From Deltaproteobacteria bacterium (GTDB lineage: Bacteria > Myxococcota_A > UBA9042 > PHBI01), in the NCBI GenBank assembly GCA_020632715.1, contig JACKFA010000006.1, positions 598,493-662,492 of the forward strand: DNA of 64,000 nucleotides, given 5' to 3'. The position numbers and the translations under genes were made by a program. Below are positions 57,914 through 64,000 of this stretch, in pieces. Each line of letters begins with the position of its first letter. Positions within the stretch are counted from its first letter, which is position 1. The notes under the pieces were generated by a model. The model worked only from the letters and a program-made list of their open reading frames with translations, had not been told where the DNA came from and ran no database searches.

Positions 57914-59827
57914 TCACGGGCCGCTCCCGACGCGGGGCCGCACGAACTCCTCGTCGAGGACCTCCACGATCGCGTCGTCGGGGACGCGCCGCGTGGGGCT
58001 CACGAGCTCGAACGGGACCGCCGCGATCTTCACGGGCCCGGGCGCCGTCGGGCGCCCCTCCGGGGCCTCGGCGAAGTAGACGAGGACGTCGTTGTGGCCG
58101 GCCGCCGCGCCCGTCACGTCGGTGCGCGCGAGCGTCGGCATGAGGCGCACGTTGCGCACGATCCAGTCGAGGCACTGCCGCTCTCGGAGCACCACGCGCA
58201 CGGCCTCGATCGTCGGATCGGGCGGCAGATCGGCGGGGGTCACGCGCACGCGCACGAAGCGCCCGTCGTCCCCCTGGACCGGCGCGAACGACGCCGCCGG
58301 CAGGGTGATCTCCCCGCCGGCCGACACGGCGACGAGCGGCCCCGTCGCGCTCTCGCCCGCGTCGCGCCACGTGAGCTGCCCGGTCGCGGGGAGGTACTGG
58401 AGCGCGCCCACGCCGGGCGTCGTGCCGTCGGAGACCGCGAGGATCTCGACGCCCGTGAGCGTCTTCGGCGCGGCGGCCACGCGCTCCGTGCGGACGCCCT
58501 CGTCGGTGATCGCGTAGCGGTAGCCGAAGGTGAAGTGGGCGTCGATGTCGGTCGAGCGCGGATCGCTGTGGGCGAGCAGCTCGTCGCCGTTCTTGATGCC
58601 GTCGCCGTCGCGATCGCCCTCGGCGTCGGCGTTCAGGTAGTCGAGGCCGAGCACGAGCTCGAGGCGGTCGGGGGCGCCGTCGCCGTCGGTGTCGACGAGG
58701 GACGGATCGGTGCCGACGAGGCGCTCGTCGCAGTCGGTGAGGCCGTCGCGATCCGTATCGGCGCCGGCCGAGACGGCGGCGCAGGCGATGGGGGTGTCGA
58801 CCTCGAGCGGGCGCAGGCCCGTCAGGACCTCGACGAGGTCGGTGATGCCGTCGAGATCGCTGTCGCGCGCGGTGGGATCGGTGCCGAGCCCGCGCTCTTC
58901 GTCGTCGGAGAGGCCGTCGCCGTCGGAGTCGAGCGCGGGGCCGTCGGGCGTGGGCTTCGCGTTCACGTTCGCGACGACGAGGTGCTTCGCGCGGAGGACC
59001 GTGCGCACGTCGAGCAGATCGAAGGCCGCGGGGCCGAGGCCCGAGGCGCTCTCGAAGCGCTGGTAGAGGCCGCGCCCCGCGAGCGCGACCTGCTCGAGGC
59101 CGGCGGCGACCTCGTCGTCGTCGGCGGCGTCCGGGTACGCGGCGAGGTGGATGACGTGGTAGCGGAGGCCCGCGGCGCCGCGCGCGGCGACGGCCTCGCG
59201 GAGGGAGGTGACCTCGTCCACCTCGCGCTGGCGCTCGCAGGCGACGTCGGCGGCGCCGCAGCCCGTGGCGTAGGGCTCCTGGCGGCCGGCGGCGACGTGC
59301 ACGACGACGTACTGCGTGAGCACGCGGGCGCCGGCGGACAGCGAGGCCATGTCGGCCTCGATGAGGGCGCGGGCGGCGCGGATCCCGTCGAGGTAGTCCC
59401 GGCACTGGCCCGGGCCGAGGCACGGCGAGGGCAGGGAGAGGAGCTCGAGGGCGGCGAGGAGCTGGCCCGGGTTCTTCGTGAAGCTGCCCTCGGTCGGGGC
59501 GAGCTTCCGGGCGTCGCCGGCGTAGCCGACGATGGCGATGGCGGTCTCGGGCTGCGAGAGGGCCGACTGGACGAAGCTCGACATGAGCTTCACACGCAGG
59601 GCGGCCGGGTCGTAGTCCGAGAAGAGGGGGCCGGCGGCGCGGTCGACGAGGAGCACGACGCGCAGCGGGTAGCGGGCGGTCTGCGGGTCGTCGGCGCAGA
59701 CGCGGCCGGAGAGCGTGACGCGGTCGGGCTCCTTCGGGGGGCGATCGGTGCTGAAGAGGTCCGCCTCGGTGCAGGCGCCGAGGGCGAGGGCGACGGCGAG
59801 GGCCGCGACGAGCCGAGCGCGGGTCAC
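57914..59827 (-). CDS. surface lipoprotein with a VWA-like region and calcium-binding thrombospondin-3-type repeats
   Basis: 637 residues. The signal peptide ends in LALGAC (Cys19). Residues about 50-270 resemble a von Willebrand A domain (RVVLLVDRAAGPLFSDYD, AIAIVGYAGDARKL, VVHVAAG); the full metal-site motif is not intact. Residues about 300-430 carry repeated DSDGDGLSDDEERGLGTDPT / DTDRDGLTDCDERLVGTDPS / DRDGDGIKNGDELLAHSDP units, a classic calcium-binding series. A beta-rich end follows. Role at the cell surface unknown. Overlaps the upstream gene by four bases. Confidence 0.8.
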   Translation of the reverse strand: MTRARLVAALAVALALGACTEADLFSTDRPPKEPDRVTLSGRVCADDPQTARYPLRVVLLVDRAAGPLFSDYDPAALRVKLMSSFVQSALSQPETAIAIVGYAGDARKLAPTEGSFTKNPGQLLAALELLSLPSPCLGPGQCRDYLDGIRAARALIEADMASLSAGARVLTQYVVVHVAAGRQEPYATGCGAADVACERQREVDEVTSLREAVAARGAAGLRYHVIHLAAYPDAADDDEVAAGLEQVALAGRGLYQRFESASGLGPAAFDLLDVRTVLRAKHLVVANVNAKPTPDGPALDSDGDGLSDDEERGLGTDPTARDSDLDGITDLVEVLTGLRPLEVDTPIACAAVSAGADTDRDGLTDCDERLVGTDPSLVDTDGDGAPDRLELVLGLDYLNADAEGDRDGDGIKNGDELLAHSDPRSTDIDAHFTFGYRYAITDEGVRTERVAAAPKTLTGVEILAVSDGTTPGVGALQYLPATGQLTWRDAGESATGPLVAVSAGGEITLPAASFAPVQGDDGRFVRVRVTPADLPPDPTIEAVRVVLRERQCLDWIVRNVRLMPTLARTDVTGAAAGHNDVLVYFAEAPEGRPTAPGPVKIAAVPFELVSPTRRVPDDAIVEVLDEEFVRPRVGSGP

Positions 59828-60456
59828 GGGAGCACCCCCGGCGTCGGGCAGAGGGCGTCCTCCGCCGGGGTCGCGTCGGCGTCGGGCGAGGCGTCGGCCG
59901 CGTCGCTCGCCTCGGTGGTGTCGGCCTCCGGGGCGCCGCTGGCGTCGGAGACGACGCTCGCGTCGGCGTCACCACCGTCCGTCGTGTCGGCCGCGTCGCT
60001 CGGGGCGGTCGCGCAGGAGCCGCCGTCGTCGCCGGCGGTCGGCGCGAGGGCGCAGGTGCCCGCGAGGCACGACTGGCCGCGCGGGCAGCGGGTGTCGACG
60101 CAGCGGGCGTCGAGGCTCACGACGACGCCGTCGAGGGACTGGCCGCGCGCGACGCGCCAGTCGGCGACGAGGATCTCCTCGCCGTCGGCGAGGGCCGAGA
60201 CGCGGAGCCAGCGCGCCTCGCGCCGCGGCGGGAGCGCGATCTCGACCGGGAGCTGCTCGAGGGAGCCGCGCGGCGAGCACGTCAGGAGCGGGTGGACGCC
60301 GCTCCACACCTCGCCCTCGAGGGCCTCGTCGAGGAGCGCCACGCGCACGGCGTCCGCGTCGCCCGGCACGCGCAGGTCACCGCAGACGCGGAGCCTGTCC
60401 GCGTCGTCGCCTGCGCACGCCAAGAGCGCGACGCCGAGCAGCGCGAGCGTCGCCAT
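59824..60456 (-). CDS. small putative lipoprotein with a D/A/T-rich tail
   Basis: 210 residues from ATG 60456 (GGGGGG upstream). Signal peptide with VALLAC lipobox (Cys14). A beta-type domain (about 18-120) has paired cysteines (VCGDLRVPG, LLTCSPRGS) and RCVDTRCPRGQSCLAGTCALAP, a cysteine knot-like turn. The last 60 residues are almost only Asp, Ala, Thr, Gly and Ser. Such tails are typical of myxobacterial surface proteins. It is the first gene of a two-gene operon with the calcium-repeat lipoprotein. Confidence 0.7.
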   Translation of the reverse strand: MATLALLGVALLACAGDDADRLRVCGDLRVPGDADAVRVALLDEALEGEVWSGVHPLLTCSPRGSLEQLPVEIALPPRREARWLRVSALADGEEILVADWRVARGQSLDGVVVSLDARCVDTRCPRGQSCLAGTCALAPTAGDDGGSCATAPSDAADTTDGGDADASVVSDASGAPEADTTEASDAADASPDADATPAEDALCPTPGVLP

Positions 60457-60621
60457 TCCCCCCGAGAGCTTCACGGGGGTGAGCGTAGCGAAGCTCGCGG
60501 GTGGCGGCAACGCGCCGGTCGGGAGCGGCGGTCGGCGCCCGCGTTTCCTGACGCCGATCCCGCCCTGGAATACCCTCCGCGCGTCGCCCCTTCCCCCGGC
60601 CGAGCCCGGAGTCTCCCCGCC

Positions 60622-61944
60622 ATGCTGCGTCTCCTCACCCTGGTCGCCGTCGCCGCCGCCGTCGCCGCTTGCGGCAAGGCGCCCGCGCCGACGTCGCCGC
60701 GGGTGAGCGGGCCGATCGCGCAGGGGGCCTACGTCTGGCAGCGCGCGTGGACCGACGGCGTCGTGGGGGCCGTCCGCGAGCACGGCGGCGCCTTCGACGA
60801 GCTCGTCGTCCTCGGGGCCGAGGCCGCCTGGGACGGGAAGCGCCTCCTGGTCGCCCGCGTGGCCTGGGATCCCGCCGCCGTCCGCGCCTCGGGCGCGGCG
60901 CGCGTCGGCCTCGCCCTGCGTCTCGGCGCCCTCGACGAGCGCGGCTACGTCTTCGCGGCAGCCGAGCTCCCCGGGCTCGTCCGGGAGCTGCTCGCCGCCG
61001 CCGAACGCGACGGCGTCGCCGTCGCCGAGGTGCAGCTCGACCACGACGCTGCCTCCTCCAAGCTCGACGCCTACCGGGCCCTCCTCGACGCCGTGCGCCC
61101 GGCCGCGGGCGCCGTCCCGCTCACCTTCACGGCGCTCCCCGACTGGCTCTCGCGCCCGGCCTTCCCGGCGCTCGCCGCGGCGGCCATGGCACCCTACGTG
61201 CTGCAGGTCCACTCCGTCGAGAAGCCCACCTCCCCGGAGCGCGTGCCGCCCCTCTGCGACCCGGCGAAGGCGCGGCGCTGGCTCGAGGCCGCCGCCGCCC
61301 TGGGCCACCCCTTCCGGCTCGCGCTCCCGACCTACGGCTACCGCCTCCACTTCGACGCGGACGGCCGCTTCGCCGCGCTCTCGGCCGAGGATCCCAGCGC
61401 GGCCACGCGCCCCGCCGACACGGCCTCCGTCGTCGCCCTCCGCGCCGACGCGAGCGCGCTCTCCGCCTTCGTCGCCGACCTCCTGCGCGACCGGCCGCCC
61501 GAGCTCGCCGGGCTCCTCTGGTACCGCCTCCCGGTGCCGGCCGACGCGCTCGCGTGGCGCTGGCCGACCCTCGCCGCCGTCATGGCCGGGCGCCCGGTCG
61601 CGGCGTCGCTCCGCGCCGTCGCCACGTCGCCTGAGCCCGGGCTCTACGACGTGTTCGTGGAGAACGCGGGGCTCTCGGACGCGGCCCCCCCGGAGAAGGT
61701 CCGCGCCGCCTGCCCGGGCGGCCCGCCCGTCGCCTACGACACCGGCGGCGCCTACGCCACCGCCGTCGCCGCGGGAGCTGGCGACGACGCCGTGCTCTTC
61801 GTGCGCGCGCGCGACGTCGGGACCGTCACCGTCGCGGCCGGAGAGCGCGCGCCCGTCGGCTGGATCCGCTGCGCCCCGTCCACCGCCTCCGCCTCCACCG
61901 CTCCATCCGCCGCCCCCGAGGTCACCGTTGACATCCCGCACTGA
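60622..61944 (+). CDS. DUF3142-like lipoprotein
   Basis: 440 residues from ATG 60622. The signal peptide ends in AVAAC (about Cys17). Sections YVWQRAWTDGV, VAEVQLDHDAASSKLDAYRALLDAVR, LTFTALPDWLSRPAF, LALPTYGYRLHFDADG and GLLWYRLPV fit DUF3142, a TIM-barrel-like family found in periplasm or cell surface and distantly related to glycoside hydrolases. No catalytic assignment is possible. It overlaps the next gene by 17 bases. Confidence 0.7.
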   Translation: MLRLLTLVAVAAAVAACGKAPAPTSPRVSGPIAQGAYVWQRAWTDGVVGAVREHGGAFDELVVLGAEAAWDGKRLLVARVAWDPAAVRASGAARVGLALRLGALDERGYVFAAAELPGLVRELLAAAERDGVAVAEVQLDHDAASSKLDAYRALLDAVRPAAGAVPLTFTALPDWLSRPAFPALAAAAMAPYVLQVHSVEKPTSPERVPPLCDPAKARRWLEAAAALGHPFRLALPTYGYRLHFDADGRFAALSAEDPSAATRPADTASVVALRADASALSAFVADLLRDRPPELAGLLWYRLPVPADALAWRWPTLAAVMAGRPVAASLRAVATSPEPGLYDVFVENAGLSDAAPPEKVRAACPGGPPVAYDTGGAYATAVAAGAGDDAVLFVRARDVGTVTVAAGERAPVGWIRCAPSTASASTAPSAAPEVTVDIPH

Positions 61945-63964
61945 GAGAGGGCTCGTCGCCCTCGTCGCCGCCGCCGCCCTCGTCGCCGCCGCCGCGCCCG
62001 CCGCGCGACCCTGCGGCCCCTGGTTCCCGAACCGCGTCCTCTTCGACCCGGACAACCTCCTCCTGTCGGCGCCGGCCGCCGGCTTCGAGCACGAGCTCTC
62101 GCTGCTCGTGAACGTCGAGGCCAGGGCGAAGCCGAACGTCGTCGTCGCGTGGGACCCCGAGGCCGAGACGCGCTCGGCGGCGGCCGCCGACTTCGCCGAG
62201 GCGCTCGCGAAGGACGCGACGATGACGCCGGAGGCGCGCGCGAAGGCCGCGCAGAACTTCGAGGTCGCGCGGAGCGCGCTCGATCCGAAGGCGATCGCGA
62301 ACGTGCCCATCGAGGAGTTCCGGTATTACCTGCAGGGCGCCGCCGGGCTCCGCGCGGGCCGAGGGGGCGACGCGCTCCTCGCGTGGCGGGCGCTCCTCGC
62401 GCTGCCGGCCGAGAAGCGCCACTACCGGAGCGTCTGGGCCGCGTACGGCCTCGGCCGCGTGGCCCTCGGCGAGGGCGCGCTCGGGTCGCTCGCGAGCGGC
62501 GTCCCGAAGGACCTCGACGAGGCGGCGCGGCGCTTCGCGGAGACGCGGCGGCTCGCCACGGACGGCTTCGCGGACCGTCTCGGCCTGGCCGCGACGAGCC
62601 TCGGCTGGGAGGCGCGCGCGGCGCGGGCCCGCGGGGACCTCGAGGGCGAGATGGCGCGCTACCTCGACCAGCTCGCGAGCCGCGACCCGGGCGGCGCGAA
62701 CTCGCTGCGCATGCGGGCGGAGGAGCTCCTGAAGTCGGAGCCGGCGGAGCTCGCGGCGGTCGCGGCGAAGCCGCTCGCGCGCGCGGTCGTGACCGCGCAC
62801 CTCCTGCACGACGCGACCCCGGAGGCCATGGCGAAGTGGCTCGACGCGCTCGTCGCGGCGCAGGTCGGGGACGTCCCGGGGGTCGACCGGCTCGGCTGGC
62901 TCGCGTACCGGGCGGGGCGCTACGAGCTCGCCGGGCGTTGGCTCGGCGTGGCGCCGAAGGACTCGCCGGTCGCGCTGTGGCTGCGCGCGAAGCTCGCGCT
63001 CCGGGCCGGCGACATCAAGGGCGGGACGGCGCTCCTCGCGTCGGCGGCGGAGCGCTTCGCGCCCGACGAGACATGGTCGTACTGGCCGCCCGAGTACGAG
63101 TCGTTCGGGACGTTCTCGGCCTCGATCGACCCGAAGGATCTCGCGAGCGCCGAGCTCGCGGCGCTGGCCCTGGCGAAGGACGAGTTCGAGCGCGCCCTCG
63201 ACCTCCTGGTGCGCTCCGAGTACGACGGCGACGCCGCCTACGTCGCCGAGCGCCTGCTCACCGCCGATCAGCTGAAGAGCTACGTCGACCGGACGTTCCC
63301 GGTCGGCTCGCCGCCGCCGGCGTCGAAGCCGCCTCTCTTGGACGGGTCCGAGGTGGAGCCGGCGAAGGACGTCGGCGCGTGGCTCCGCTGGCTCCTCGCG
63401 CGGCGGCTCGCGCGGGAGGGGCGGGTCGGGGAGGCGCTGCCGTACTATCCGGCCGAGTGGGTCGACAAGGCGCGCGCGCTCGACGCGGCGCTCGCGCGGA
63501 CGAAGGATCGCTCGCTCGGGCCCGAGCAGCGGTCGGCGGCCTACTGGGAGGCGGCGAAGCTCACGCGCCACGAGGGGATCGACCTCATGGGGACGGACGT
63601 CGCCCCCGACTGGCAGCGCTACGGCGGGTCGTTCGAGGAGGGCGACGAGGGGGCCGCCCGGGCGACGGTCGTGAGCGAGGTGGCGCCCGTGACGAAGCTC
63701 GAGAAGAAGCGCGACAAGGCGGCGGCGCCGAAGCCGGACAAGCGCTTCCACTACCGCTACGTCGCGTCCGAGCTCGCGGCGAAGGCGGCGCGCCTCCTTC
63801 CGAAGAGCTCGGAGACGGCGGGGATCTACCTGTGCTTCGCGTCGAAGTGGCTGCTCCTGCGCGACCCGCCGGCGGGGCAGGCGTACTACAAGGAGTTCAT
63901 GCGGCGGAACTACATGTTCCCGCGCGTGTCCGCGAACTTCGGCATGGAGTGTCCCGAGCCCTGA
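61928..63964 (+). CDS. large exported protein of unknown function paired with the DUF3142 gene
   Basis: 678 residues. Signal peptide (about 8-26), then a conserved-looking CGPWFPNRVLFDPDNLLLSAPAAGFEHEL. The rest is Ala/Leu/Glu-rich helix pairs of TPR/SEL1-like type with a Ser/Pro-rich break near 455-470 and the ending YKEFMRRNYMFPRVSANFGMECP. Proteins of this kind commonly lie beside DUF3142 genes. Overlaps the previous gene by 17 bases, so the two are made together. Function unknown. Confidence 0.7.
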   Translation: MTSRTERGLVALVAAAALVAAAAPAARPCGPWFPNRVLFDPDNLLLSAPAAGFEHELSLLVNVEARAKPNVVVAWDPEAETRSAAAADFAEALAKDATMTPEARAKAAQNFEVARSALDPKAIANVPIEEFRYYLQGAAGLRAGRGGDALLAWRALLALPAEKRHYRSVWAAYGLGRVALGEGALGSLASGVPKDLDEAARRFAETRRLATDGFADRLGLAATSLGWEARAARARGDLEGEMARYLDQLASRDPGGANSLRMRAEELLKSEPAELAAVAAKPLARAVVTAHLLHDATPEAMAKWLDALVAAQVGDVPGVDRLGWLAYRAGRYELAGRWLGVAPKDSPVALWLRAKLALRAGDIKGGTALLASAAERFAPDETWSYWPPEYESFGTFSASIDPKDLASAELAALALAKDEFERALDLLVRSEYDGDAAYVAERLLTADQLKSYVDRTFPVGSPPPASKPPLLDGSEVEPAKDVGAWLRWLLARRLAREGRVGEALPYYPAEWVDKARALDAALARTKDRSLGPEQRSAAYWEAAKLTRHEGIDLMGTDVAPDWQRYGGSFEEGDEGAARATVVSEVAPVTKLEKKRDKAAAPKPDKRFHYRYVASELAAKAARLLPKSSETAGIYLCFASKWLLLRDPPAGQAYYKEFMRRNYMFPRVSANFGMECPEP

Positions 63965-63976
63965 CGGCGGGCGCGC

Positions 63977-64000
63977 GGGCGGCCACGCGGGCCGCCCCTA
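63977..64000 (-). repeat. further copy of the dispersed 42-bp repeat core at the window end
   Basis: GGGCGGCCACGCGGGCCGCC followed by CCTA is the reverse complement of the start of the tandem units at 50974, with one changed pair in the centre. It starts 12 bases after the stop codon of the last gene and is cut by the window end, so an array may continue beyond. Confidence 0.8.

Overview
The window is very G+C-rich, and most codons end in G or C. Its gene content points to a Myxococcota (deltaproteobacterial) chromosome. Supporting signs are a TIGR02147-type regulator, many lipoproteins with D/A/G-rich linkers, TPR lipoproteins beside an outer-membrane beta-barrel, thrombospondin-type-3 calcium repeats, a giant pseudokinase/ATPase/GAF/histidine kinase, and a Ser/Thr kinase fused to an AgmX/TonB-like C-terminus next to ExbB/ExbD genes. 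No tRNA, rRNA or CRISPR array was found. Identification is by eye from motifs; no database search was run.

Left part (1-18.4 kb): a TIGR02147-type regulator, small exported proteins, and a cell-envelope operon of a beta-barrel, two TPR lipoproteins and a coiled-coil lipoprotein. An HPt protein and a single-domain receiver follow. On the minus strand a class I terpene-synthase-like protein is coupled by a GTGA overlap to a 1737-residue pseudokinase/ATPase/TPR/GAF/histidine kinase.

Respiratory part (18.4-32.6 kb): one large lipoprotein gene is cut in two by a 160-bp MITE-like element with a 3-bp target duplication. Next comes a complete cbb3 oxidase operon on the minus strand (ccoI, ccoS, a ccoN-ccoO fusion, ccoQ, a mono-haem ccoP, ccoG, a small membrane protein, and a TauE/SafE-type copper protein). 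The divergent hemN lies across a 0.29-kb intergenic region holding two perfect sigma-54 (-24/-12) elements facing outwards around a palindrome. A radical SAM AmrS-like enzyme and a Dps ferritin follow.

Island-like part (32.7-48.1 kb): base and codon use look less extreme here. It holds a fasciclin lipoprotein, a c-type cytochrome and a clade II nos operon (nosZ, nosD, nosF, nosL-like, nosY and a membrane protein), closed by a strong hairpin. A convergent, tightly overlapping operon (reductase/epimerase, acyl carrier protein, acyl-CoA dehydrogenase, B12-radical SAM) follows. It starts 56 bp from an IS630-family element that also encodes a LexA-like HTH protein. A decayed ISL3-family element with terminal repeats and a near-perfect 8-bp target duplication ends the region.

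Right part (48.1-64 kb): a Crp/Fnr regulator, a UbiB-like kinase, and a ribbon-helix-helix protein with repeated GTGNNAC half-sites upstream. A 42-bp tandem repeat array comes next. Then come the kinase-TonB fusion operon with ExbB, two ExbD-like proteins (one with Asn in place of the usual membrane Asp) and a probably frameshifted small exported protein. The window ends with a lipoprotein carrying calcium-type repeats, a small lipoprotein, a DUF3142-like lipoprotein and a large exported protein. A further copy of the dispersed repeat core forms the right edge.
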